Assembly: GCA_902363045.1 (NCBI GenBank)
Contig: CABIYX010000007.1
Location: forward strand, 44,775 to 94,736
Origin: Clostridiales bacterium
GTDB lineage: Bacteria > Bacillota > Clostridia > Oscillospirales > Oscillospiraceae
Direction of reading: 5' to 3'
DNA length: 49,962 nucleotides
Shown: in pieces, positions 42,606-49,836 of the stretch
Layout of the letters: each line of letters opens with the position of its first letter
Position numbering within the stretch: the first letter of the stretch is position 1
Notes under the pieces: generated by a model
What the model was told of the DNA's origin: nothing
What the model saw: only the letters and a program-made list of their open reading frames with translations
The model's database searches: none
Made by a program: the position numbers and the translations under genes

Positions 42606-43170
42606 GCTTCTTCTCCTTCTCCTCGATGATGGAATCTGCCAACTTCTCGATAGCCGGTACGGCGTGGCTGTACGGGTCGTATTCGGCAACGGACTTCCCC
42701 GCCGCTGCGGCCTGAGCGAACGCGACCGCGCGGGGAACCTTGCCGATGATGGGGATGCGCTCGGCCTCAAGGAACTCAACAAGTTGCTTGTCGAGTTTGC
42801 CGAACGCATAGAAGTTGTTGACCAGCAGGTAGATTGCGGCATCGGTGCCGGAGTCCTTCGCGATGCCGTAGGTGCGCATCGTCGGCTCCATGTCGCGCGT
42901 ACTCGGGAGCATGGGAATGAGGATGACATCGGCGGCGCAGCACCAATCGCTCACCGCGTCGTTGAGGACTCCTGCGGTATCGACGATTTGGAAATCGCAG
43001 CCCTCCGCCACATCGGGGTCGGTACATACCTCATGCACGCTCCCGCCCTGCGGGTCGGTCGAGACGAACGCGACTGTGAACCCACGGCGTTCGAGTGCGA
43101 ACGACAGCTCATCGGCGAGGGTCGTCTTCCCCACCCCGCCCTTCTGATTCAGAAAAAGTACCGTGAACAT
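42598..43170 (-). CDS. parA: ParA-type partition ATPase
   Basis: 190 residues with the deviant Walker A motif KGGVGKTT (residues 10-17), DTAG (switch II region) and the short form typical of plasmid ParA (type Ib). It moves or anchors element copies with its RHH partner, encoded with an 8-nt overlap. Its presence means the element is at some time maintained as a circular replicon. Confidence 0.85.
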   Translation of the reverse strand: MFTVLFLNQKGGVGKTTLADELSFALERRGFTVAFVSTDPQGGSVHEVCTDPDVAEGCDFQIVDTAGVLNDAVSDWCCAADVILIPMLPSTRDMEPTMRTYGIAKDSGTDAAIYLLVNNFYAFGKLDKQLVEFLEAERIPIIGKVPRAVAFAQAAAAGKSVAEYDPYSHAVPAIEKLADSIIEEKEKKHA

Positions 43171-43195
43171 GTCCTATCCCTTCGTGATACCTGAC

Positions 43196-43393
43196 TTATC
43201 TCGAATCGCCACGATGGCGAGCCATCTCTGCATCCGCCAAAGCCGCCGCCTTGCAAAACGCCATCGTAAAGAGGAATACCAGAGCCAGCGCGGCCATCGC
43301 GATGACCATACCCGGCCAGCCAGCAAGACGGAACGCGATAAGAGCCACTGCCCAAAACTCTGCAACGATACCGATGAAAACCGCGCACATCAT
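43196..43393 (-). CDS. Small membrane protein between ssb and parA
   Basis: 65 residues from the ATG at 43393, which has GGGAGGTG upstream; an earlier ATG at 43408 overlaps the ssb stop. Two hydrophobic segments (VFIGIVAEFWAVALIAF and MVIAMAALALVFLFTMAF) and a short charged tail. No known family. Confidence 0.55.
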   Translation of the reverse strand: MMCAVFIGIVAEFWAVALIAFRLAGWPGMVIAMAALALVFLFTMAFCKAAALADAEMARHRGDSR

Positions 43394-43407
43394 CCGCACC
43401 TCCCGCA

Positions 43408-43824
43408 TTAGAACGAGATGTCCTCGTCATAGAGGTCGGGGGCGGGGGCGGACGGCTGATTGACCGGGGCATCGTCCATGCTGCGGCTCTCCTCGCGCTT
43501 CCCGCCGCTGAACTCGAGCTGGTCAACGATGACGCTCAACTCATGGCGCTTCTCATCGTCCTTCACCCACGTCGAGTAGCGCAGCTTGCCGTCGATGGTG
43601 ACCTTCGTACCCTTCAAGAGGTACTGGGACAGCTTCTCGGCACGGAGGCCGAACAGGGCGCAGCGGACGAAGACGGGGGCATCCTCCCATTCGCCCGTCT
43701 CGACGTTCTTGCGCTTCTCGTTCACTGCGACGGTGAAGTTGCACACCTTGGTGCCGTTCGCAAGGTCGCGGACATCGGTGTCTCGCGTAAGGTTGCCCTC
43801 GATTACCACGCGGTTGATAGCCAT
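43408..43824 (-). CDS. ssb: Single-stranded DNA-binding protein
   Basis: 138 residues from the ATG at 43824. OB-fold with the SSB signatures VVIEGNLTRDTDVR, KVCNFTVAVNE and DGKLRYSTW, and the acidic C-terminal tip DEDISF that recruits repair and replication proteins. It coats the transferred strand. The promoter is at 43873. Confidence 0.9.
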   Translation of the reverse strand: MAINRVVIEGNLTRDTDVRDLANGTKVCNFTVAVNEKRKNVETGEWEDAPVFVRCALFGLRAEKLSQYLLKGTKVTIDGKLRYSTWVKDDEKRHELSVIVDQLEFSGGKREESRSMDDAPVNQPSAPAPDLYDEDISF

Positions 43825-43872
43825 GTCTGAATCCAATCTACTAGGTGTTTTACCATGCCCTTCGGCAATTCA

Positions 43873-43881
43873 AATATAGCA
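43873..43881 (-). promoter_or_regulatory. Extended -10 promoter of ssb, shared-type
   Basis: Minus-strand TAGTTTGCTATATT with TATATT at 43873-43878, about 49 nt before the ssb start. Same sequence family as the promoters at 36784, 37361 and 44546. Confidence 0.55.
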
Positions 43882-43989
43882 AACTAGCATGCAAGATTGA
43901 TTGTATGATAGCAAGCTCCATAGACTCTTCATACGCATCCCGCCTCATGCAGGACGGAGGAGCCGTCGCCCCTCCGTCCCATCAAAGCG

Positions 43990-44508
43990 CTATGCGATGC
44001 CATATGCCTTGCAGAGGTACTGCGCATAGGTCTCGCAGAGCAGGGCAATGAAATCGCTCACCTCGTAGTAAGACTCATCGAAACCTTCGTACTCCTCCTC
44101 GTCATCCTCCTCCGCCTCACACAAGTCCTCCTGCATAGCCAGCAGCTCTTGACGCTCCACCACGCGCTCGGGGAATACCTCGCGTGCGAACGTGCCCAGC
44201 TCCACCAGCATGTCGCACTGCGCGTCCTTGTCGAGTTGTTCCATATCCTGCTCGTGACAGGGCTTGCAGTAGCGGTCGTACCCGTTGCAGAAGTATTGGG
44301 AGAGACCACCGTTGCAAATCTGGTAATCCATGTTGATGACGGAGTTGAGTGCGCTGACCTCATGGAACTGGATATGGGTGAGCGTCTGCTTGTCCACCGA
44401 GCGCAGCTTGTCAATCCAGTCGGTTCCCTCGTCGGTCTCGATGAAGCGGCTGTGCGCCATCTTGACATCCTTGTCCAGACCCTCAAGCTCGATACCCTTG
44501 TACTGCAT
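43990..44508 (-). CDS. DMP19/DUF4375-like protein
   Basis: 172 residues from the ATG at 44508 (GAAAGGA upstream); an earlier ATG at 44547 lies inside the promoter. The segment VINMDYQICNGGLSQYFCNG is the signature of the DMP19 (DUF4375) family, whose founding Neisseria member mimics DNA with surface acids and blocks a DNA-binding regulator. Here an acidic insert (CEAEEDDEEEYEGFDESYYE) strengthens that idea. Possible role: decoy for host DNA-binding proteins or restriction enzymes; not proven. Confidence 0.75.
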   Translation of the reverse strand: MQYKGIELEGLDKDVKMAHSRFIETDEGTDWIDKLRSVDKQTLTHIQFHEVSALNSVINMDYQICNGGLSQYFCNGYDRYCKPCHEQDMEQLDKDAQCDMLVELGTFAREVFPERVVERQELLAMQEDLCEAEEDDEEEYEGFDESYYEVSDFIALLCETYAQYLCKAYGIA

Positions 44509-44545
44509 GGCCTTTGTCCTTTCCCTTGCGGCTTTCGTTGCTAAC

Positions 44546-44554
44546 ATTATAGCA
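44546..44554 (-). promoter_or_regulatory. Extended -10 promoter of the DMP19-like gene, shared-type
   Basis: Minus-strand TAGCTTGCTATAAT with TATAAT at 44546-44551, about 38 nt before the ATG at 44508. Fourth member of the shared promoter set. Confidence 0.58.
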
Positions 44555-44817
44555 AGCTATAAAACTATCTATATCGCAATCTTGCATCCTTCATACCGTC
44601 TCCATACCGTCTTCAAGATACGGGTCATAGGGGGCTTGCCCCCTATCCTTGCCCTCTCTCCCAGTACCATCGCGCACATATCGCGCTCCCGGTCAAAGCG
44701 CCGCCATGGGAAGCCGTCATCCTTTCCTCCTCCCTCCTTGCCTTCCATCACGCCATGAAAAAGGGGCTGCGCCGAAGCACAACCCCAATTTGGTCTGATA
44801 CCGCAATTCCCAAGGAC
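44555..44817. other. Non-coding region with a perfect hairpin
   Basis: Holds the direct repeat CATACCGTCT (44592 and 44604), the 11-mer GATACGGGTCA (44617-44627) and the hairpin ATAGGGGGC-TT-GCCCCCTAT (44627-44646). No convincing gene on either strand. Confidence 0.5.
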
Positions 44818-45015
44818 TCAGCATACAGCCTTGTAGCTCTTGTCCCCGCCGAGCGGGATGACATGGAACTCGATGTCCTTGACATTCAGCCCTGCCCAGA
44901 ACCCCGCTCTCGCGTAATCGGAGAAAGAATTGCTCAACTTTCTCGCCGCATCGTCAAGCCCCTTCCCGGTGACATAGACGGGGAACGGCGACGGCGCGAG
45001 CATGAAGGTATACAT
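44818..45015 (-). CDS. Small hypothetical protein
   Basis: 65 residues from the ATG at 45015, with AAGGGGAAGAG upstream. Compact alpha/beta sequence (MYTFMLAPSPFPVYVTG, then a helix DDAARKLSNSFSDYA). No family recognised. Confidence 0.5.
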   Translation of the reverse strand: MYTFMLAPSPFPVYVTGKGLDDAARKLSNSFSDYARAGFWAGLNVKDIEFHVIPLGGDKSYKAVC

Positions 45016-45083
45016 GTTCTCTTCCCCTTGGGCGATTTCCTCCTCATGCAGGCAGCTCCCCGCCCCGTCCGACCTTCGGCGCA

Positions 45084-45089
45084 TATAAT
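45084..45089 (+). promoter_or_regulatory. -10 element before the coiled-coil gene
   Basis: TATAAT 45 nt upstream of the ATG at 45134; -35 not clear. Confidence 0.4.
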
Positions 45090-45133
45090 AGATAATGGAA
45101 TCCTATAGCAAAGCAGAGGAGAAAGGACTGCCC

Positions 45134-45538
45134 ATGGCTACGGTATCCGAAATCGACAACAAGCTCGAAGAGCTGAAACGGCAGGCCGCCGCGCTCAAGG
45201 AGCAGCGCCGCGCCGCAGCCGCCAAGGAGCGCGAGCAGGCAAGGAAATGGAAAGCGATGACCCTCGCCGCCATCGGCGAATCCGTGCTCAAAGTGGTCAA
45301 CGCGGACTGGACGGACATCGACATCGAGGCGTTGCAGGGATGGCTCTCTGAGAACGCCGACGGCATCCGCCAGTCGTCGGTCACCGGCCACCGCGCCCCT
45401 GCGGAGGCCAAGGAAGCGCTCGATGCCTACAAGAAGTCCTTGAAGGCGAAACGGGATGACGGCTCTCGACAGCAGGACGAGCCGGAGGCCATGGACTCGG
45501 CGGACAACCGGGGCGATGGCGAGCCGGAGGGCTGGTAA
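45134..45538 (+). CDS. Small coiled-coil protein
   Basis: 134 residues from the ATG at 45134, which has GAGAAAGGA upstream. N-terminal coiled coil (IDNKLEELKRQAAALKEQRR), a middle segment VVNADWTDIDIEALQGWL, then a helix and an acidic tail. This resembles small accessory proteins of plasmid replication or mobilization, but no family is certain. Single-gene unit closed by a terminator. Confidence 0.62.
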   Translation: MATVSEIDNKLEELKRQAAALKEQRRAAAAKEREQARKWKAMTLAAIGESVLKVVNADWTDIDIEALQGWLSENADGIRQSSVTGHRAPAEAKEALDAYKKSLKAKRDDGSRQQDEPEAMDSADNRGDGEPEGW

Positions 45539-45556
45539 AGTGTCTTAAAAGGGAGA

Positions 45557-45593
45557 AAGCCCGCAGGAGACAGCTTAAACATCCTGCGGGCTT
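45557..45593 (+). terminator. Intrinsic terminator hairpin
   Basis: AAGCCCGCAGGA (45557-45568) pairs perfectly with TCCTGCGGGCTT (45582-45593), 13-nt loop. No long T-run, but the stem is strong and directly follows the gene. Confidence 0.72.
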
Positions 45594-45989
45594 CCCGTCC
45601 TGTCAGGCTCTCAAGCAGAAAGAGAAAGGACGTGTTCGATATTATCGCACCGCCGTCACATCCACTGTGACATTTTCCCTTTCCATCGAAATTGGCATCC
45701 TTCCGCCTCGATGCGTGTTCCTAATATAATTAAAGCGACGATGGAGGATACATGGAGCATCCGCACTATGTTGGCAAGCAAACTAGAAAGCTATCATGCT
45801 ACAAATATGGCAAACATGTGGAGCCGCGAATCCATGGACAAGACGGCTGCGAATCGTGTATCATCTCAACCGAGGTTTGTTGCGGAACCGGACAATTCAG
45901 CTTTCTCAGCTCCTTCGAGAGCGGGAAATATATAGAAATCCCCTTGGTGTCCGCAACCACCAAGGGGATTTTTTTATCAGGAGGAGGCC
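45594..45989 (+). promoter_or_regulatory. Leader of the replication initiator gene
   Basis: 396 bp. It contains a copy of GGCTCTCAAGCAGAAAG (45606; also at 3592), a small inverted repeat GTCACA/TGTGAC (45655-45671), a TATAAT at 45725-45730 as likely -10, and the terminator described separately. A 74-codon frame at 45711 lacks a binding site and is not called. Confidence 0.5.
45940..45976 (+). terminator. Attenuator-like terminator just before the initiator gene
   Basis: CCCCTTGGTG (45940-45949) pairs with CACCAAGGGG (45958-45967), followed by A and eight T's, ending 14 nt before the ATG and directly before GGAGGAGG. A terminator here stops the leader transcript unless it is prevented from folding. 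Confidence 0.82.
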
Positions 45990-46778
45990 ATGGCAGTTCT
46001 TCACAAAGCCCATAAATCAAATTTCACCGTCATCGACAATGCTGTATTCAAAAGCAGCCTCTCGCTCAAGGCTCGTGGACTGCTCTGCACCATGCTGTCG
46101 CTTCCCGACAACTGGCACTTTAGCACGACTGGCTTATCCGCCATTCTCCCGTCAGATGGTGAAAGCCTCATCCGCTCTGCTATCAAGGAACTTGAGACCA
46201 ATGGCTATCTAACCCGCGAACGTATCCGCGACGACAAGGGAAAAATCATCGACTGGCTCTGGACTTTTTCTGACTACCCACAAGTTGAAAACCCACATGT
46301 GGAAAATCAACATGTGGCTAATCCACATGTGGAAAATCAACGACAATTAAATACGAAGCAAGAAAATACTGATGAAGAAAAGAAAAAGGAATCAAGTACC
46401 GATGGATATGAGGCCGCTCCGTCGAAAAGGGTTCCTGAGAAAAAGCGCATTTACGGCACTTACCGTAATGTCAAACTGAGCGATACCGACCTCTCGAAGC
46501 TCAAAGACGAGTTCCCCGGTGACTGGCAGGAGCGCATCGACCGCCTCAGCACGTACATGGACAGCACCGGCAAGTCCTACAAGAACCACCTCGCGACCAT
46601 CCGCAACTGGGCTAGGCGCGATTCCGAGAGGCAGAAGCCCTCACGTAATTCCGACAGCCGTGCATCCGAGCAGGACGGGCAGGGCAAGCGGATAGCCGAT
46701 ATGACCATCGAGGAAATCATGGAGAAGTACAACGTCGATTACATGACCGCGCAGGAGATGGCCTTCGACATGTGCTGA
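45990..46778 (+). CDS. Replication initiator / replisome organizer
   Basis: 262 residues. N-terminal winged-helix region (FTVIDNAVFKSSLSLKARGLL, LSLPDNWHFSTTGLS, then LIRSAIKELETNGYL) as in replication initiators of phage and ICE origin. The middle is a five-residue repeat (VENPH, VENQH, VANPH, VENQ) that reflects 15-bp DNA iterons. The C-terminal domain YGTYRNVKLSDTDL...ATIRNWARR is homologous to that of the organizer at 339. GGAGGAGG precedes the ATG. It acts with the DnaC-like protein encoded next. Confidence 0.82.
   Translation: MAVLHKAHKSNFTVIDNAVFKSSLSLKARGLLCTMLSLPDNWHFSTTGLSAILPSDGESLIRSAIKELETNGYLTRERIRDDKGKIIDWLWTFSDYPQVENPHVENQHVANPHVENQRQLNTKQENTDEEKKKESSTDGYEAAPSKRVPEKKRIYGTYRNVKLSDTDLSKLKDEFPGDWQERIDRLSTYMDSTGKSYKNHLATIRNWARRDSERQKPSRNSDSRASEQDGQGKRIADMTIEEIMEKYNVDYMTAQEMAFDMC
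46280..46339 (+). repeat. Four 15-bp iterons inside the initiator gene (candidate origin)
   Basis: ACAAGTTGAAAACCC (46280), ACATGTGGAAAATCA (46295), ACATGTGGCTAATCC (46310) and ACATGTGGAAAATCA (46325), exact 15-bp period, two copies identical. An A-rich stretch follows (46346-46395). Position in the gene matches the repeats in the organizer at 339. Confidence 0.7.
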
Positions 46779-46908
46779 TGCGCCTGCAAGGCTTTCTAAT
46801 CGCACCAGCGGGTTTTTGACGCATCAATGCGTCCTCCGAACCAGCATTGACATTAAGCACCCGTCAGGCAGGCTCTCAGCGGCTTACAAGGGAAAGGAAG
46901 AGGTAGAT

Positions 46909-47742
46909 ATGGATAAATTGAAAGATGTCATCAAGGATTCGCTGTCTGAGACCGATTCGCCCACCGATTCGGACGGGCTGCTCATCTGCGAGAAATGCGG
47001 GAAGCCGAAGCAGAAGAAGATGGTTCTTCCCGGAAGGGACAAGCCCTTCATCGTTCACATTCCCTGCGAGTGCGAGGAGCGTGCAGAACGCGAGCGTCTG
47101 GAACGCGAGGAGAAGGCTGCGGCCAAGGCGAAAGCAGACAAGATGCGTCGGGAGTGCTTCGCCGCCAGCGGCTTCTACCGCGATTGCACGTTCGAGACCG
47201 ATGACGGCATGACACCCGCCCTTTCATCCCGCTGCCGTAGGTACGCCGACATGTTCGACCCGAAGGAACCTTACGGGCTTCTGCTGTGGGGGAGTGTCGG
47301 CACCGGGAAGTCCTTCATGTCCTCGGCCATTGCGAACCGCGTCATCAACCGGGGGTTCTCGGCCTTGCAGACCGATGTCCGCAGCATCGTGAACCTGATG
47401 GAGTCATCCTTCGAGAACCGCCAGCGGAACCTCGACAGGATTCTCGGGTACGACCTCCTGCTCATCGAGGACTTGGGTGCGCAGCGCTCTACGAGCTACA
47501 TGATGGAGCATGTCTACTCGGTCATCGACGGTCGCTACAAGACGGGCAAGCCCATGGTCGTCACGACGAACTTCGGTGGCGACAGGATTAACGGCAGCAT
47601 ATCCGACAGCGACGACCCGTGGAGCCGCATCTTCGACCGAATCCTCGAACGCTGCTACCCGATAAGGTTCACCGGACAGAACAGGCGCACCATCAAGAAG
47701 GAGGACATGCGAAAGGTCATGAAGGAGCGCCTTGGGATTTGA
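46909..47742 (+). CDS. DnaC-like ATPase, helicase-loader type
   Basis: 277 residues from the ATG at 46909 (GGAAAGGAAGAGG upstream). Cysteine cluster CEKCGKPKQKK...CECE, charged linker, then an AAA+ core with Walker A GSVGTGKS (128-135) and Walker B LLLIEDLG (E187-D188; the Bacillota homologue has D-D). Pairs with the initiator upstream, from which it is separated by 130 bp. Counterpart of the gene at 1088. Confidence 0.84.
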   Translation: MDKLKDVIKDSLSETDSPTDSDGLLICEKCGKPKQKKMVLPGRDKPFIVHIPCECEERAERERLEREEKAAAKAKADKMRRECFAASGFYRDCTFETDDGMTPALSSRCRRYADMFDPKEPYGLLLWGSVGTGKSFMSSAIANRVINRGFSALQTDVRSIVNLMESSFENRQRNLDRILGYDLLLIEDLGAQRSTSYMMEHVYSVIDGRYKTGKPMVVTTNFGGDRINGSISDSDDPWSRIFDRILERCYPIRFTGQNRRTIKKEDMRKVMKERLGI

Positions 47743-47825
47743 TATAATCATAGCTGCTCCTATGCAGAATGGAGACGGGCACATCCCCCTGAAACGCACC
47801 ACGCCCCCTATTCCACCTTTGACGA

Positions 47826-47860
47826 GAGACCTCGGAGTTCCTTCCCTCCGGGGTCTCTTT
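47826..47860 (+). terminator. Intrinsic terminator after the DnaC-like gene
   Basis: GAGACCTCGGAG (47826-47837) pairs with CTCCGGGGTCTC (47846-47857), one T-G pair, then TTT. Confidence 0.75.
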
Positions 47861-48074
47861 CCATGTGATTTCGGACATGTAAAAGGCACCCGCCGCCTGC
47901 GCGAGTGCCTTACTCATCCTATAATGATTGCATGCTGCCATGCTATATATGTTGTCTAAGGGGTCTCAGCATATCAAGGCTCTTTCTTCAAAAGTAGTAA
48001 ATCGGTAGTAAATCCGACCCCTCGAACCGCCGCGATGCCCGTGAAATGGGCGTTCTAGGCGATTACGCAATGAT
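47861..48074. other. Right end of the high-GC element and junction
   Basis: Contains a hairpin AAGGCAC/GTGCCTT (about 47883-47911), TATAAT at 47920, and the direct repeat GTAGTAAATC at 47993 and 48005. GC content falls sharply at about 48068-48075, where a DUF262 frame begins mid-domain. No gene seen. Confidence 0.5.
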
Positions 48075-48968
48075 TTTTTAGTAATTGATGGTCAACAACG
48101 GCTTCTTTCCATCTACTATTACATTAAGCAAAGATTTCCACTTGTTGAAAAGCGTGCGGAATTAAGAAAAGTATTTGACCTAAATAATGGCATCCCTGAC
48201 TCCATCTTGTTCAGTGATATGTATTTTCAAGATTTCAAATTGCAATTGTCCAAATCTGAAAACAGAGAAAAAAATCCTTTAGATGGATTGCGTTATAATA
48301 CGCTTGGGCTATATAAATCAAATTTTGAATTTATGACAATACGATGCATGGCTATTCGTCAAAATGAGCCTAAAGAAGATGATAGTTCTGTTTTCGAGAT
48401 TTTTAGTCGTTTAAATACTGGTGGAGTAAATCTTAGCAATCAAGAAATTAGAGCTTGTCTGTATTATTCAGATTTCTTCAGAATGCTAAACATTCTTAAT
48501 CAGAATAGTATTTGGAGAAATATTTATGGCAAGCCAGAAGATGGGAAATTTAAGGATGTAGAAATTATATTACGTTCATTTGCGTTACTCTGTGATGGTG
48601 AAAATTATAGTGGCTCTATGAATGGTTTCATAAATCGCTTTGCAAAAAAGGCAATGAACTATTCAACAAGTGAAATAGAATATTTTGAAAATCTTTTTAC
48701 TTCATTTTTAGAATCATGTTCAGAAATTTCCAGAGAAACTTTTGCCACTAAAAAGGGGGAGTTCAATGGTGCGTTATTTGACTCCGTCTTTGTTGCAACG
48801 GTAGATATATACTACAAAGAAAAGTCACTAGTTGGTGGAAAAATCCAGCCTGATAAGATTAATGCGTTAAAGAAAGACGTGGAATTTGAAGAGGCAATTA
48901 CGCATAGCACCTCCCATAGTAAAATGGTTAAAAAGAGATTAGCAAAGGCTCAGGAATATTTGCAATAA
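48075..48968 (+). pseudogene. DUF262 (GmrS-like) protein, 5' end missing
   Basis: The reading frame enters in mid-domain with FLVIDGQQRLLSIYYYI, the DGQQR motif of DUF262 nucleotide-binding domains, and continues with FEIFSRLNTGGVNLSNQEIR, also typical. About 50-100 N-terminal residues are absent because high-GC DNA precedes. A TTG at 48207 could start only a fragment without the motif. Intact relatives are DNA-modification-dependent or anti-phage nucleases. AT-rich composition shows a different source from the core element. Confidence 0.8.
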
Positions 48969-48995
48969 TTCATGGTGTAAAGTGAGGGTTATACC

Positions 48996-49514
48996 ATGTA
49001 TAGTGCAAAGATAAAATCCTTATATGAGGAGTATGGTGAATTAATCGAATTTTGCAGATCGAATGGTCAAGTTTCGTTTGAACTATATATCAACGATACC
49101 TATAAAAAAGCATTATTACTTTCTGCTGCAAGTTACTTTGAAACCGTAATAACAAAAACAATTCATGATTTTGTGAATAGAAAAACAAAATGTAATGTGG
49201 AAATCGTTTCGTTTGTTGACAACAAAGCAATGAAACGCCAGTACCACACATTTTTTAATTGGGACGGAAGTAATGCTAACCAATTTTTTGGATTATTTGG
49301 TGACGCATTTAAGCGAAAAGCTAGAGAAGAGATTCATACAAAAAAACTTGATGAGGCCGAAGTTGCTTTTCTGACCATTGGACGAGAACGCAATCGATTA
49401 GTACACCAAAATTACATTGAGGTTCAGATTAACGACACATTTGAAGAGATTTTTGCCAAGTACGAAAAGGCATGCGATTTTGTTGACTTGATCACACAAC
49501 TTCTAAGCGTGTAA
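48996..49514 (+). CDS. HEPN-domain protein (predicted ribonuclease)
   Basis: 172 residues, all helical, AT-rich. The motif RNRLVH (Arg132-His137), an RxxxxH HEPN signature, follows a long helix; it resembles the RiboL-PSP/MAE_28990-type HEPN proteins that accompany DUF262 genes in defence islands. HEPN enzymes cut RNA when activated. It starts 27 nt after the DUF262 fragment with GTGAGGG upstream; the pair is probably one defence operon, now broken at its first gene. Confidence 0.75.
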   Translation: MYSAKIKSLYEEYGELIEFCRSNGQVSFELYINDTYKKALLLSAASYFETVITKTIHDFVNRKTKCNVEIVSFVDNKAMKRQYHTFFNWDGSNANQFFGLFGDAFKRKAREEIHTKKLDEAEVAFLTIGRERNRLVHQNYIEVQINDTFEEIFAKYEKACDFVDLITQLLSV

Positions 49515-49561
49515 TATGAAAATAGCAATCTTATAGGTGGCAACACCATAGCAACAAAAAA

Positions 49562-49583
49562 TCAGATAGCCCCTACTATCTGA
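49562..49583 (-). terminator. Terminator (minus strand)
   Basis: TCAGATAG/CTATCTGA around CCCCTA. On the minus strand the stem is followed by TTTTTTG. It can also fold on the plus strand after the HEPN gene. Confidence 0.65.
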
Positions 49584-49797
49584 ATAATGAAAATAATGTC
49601 AATACTCTGAGCGAAATTCTATAAGCAAATCTGTTTAGAAAAGATCTAACAGGAGCGAGTGGGAATAATTTCGGAACGCCCGGAATTCCACGGAAATACA
49701 GGCTTTTTTGCCTGTCACTTTGCCTGCTGATACTGATTTAATACTAAATCATGCTTCATGCAGTATTCTGAGGAATGATTGCAAAGGACAAGCGAAA

Positions 49798-49836
49798 CCG
49801 CCCTGCTGAACGACAAATTCAGCAGGACGGTTTTTT
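49798..49836 (+). terminator. Intrinsic terminator
   Basis: CCGCCCTGCTGAA (49798-49810) pairs with TTCAGCAGGACGG (49818-49830), one mismatch, then TTTTTT. Confidence 0.82.

Noticed and set aside
45711..45935. 74-codon frame in the initiator leader
   Set aside because: No ribosome binding site, begins before the likely -10, composition unlike a protein; a leader peptide remains possible but is unsupported.
46286..46345. The 15-bp repeats as a CRISPR array
   Set aside because: Direct contiguous repeats without spacers, within a coding gene; they fit iterons.
47980..48020. GTAGTAAATC direct repeat as attR
   Set aside because: No second copy is seen near the left border and no integrase is in the window, so an attachment site cannot be claimed.
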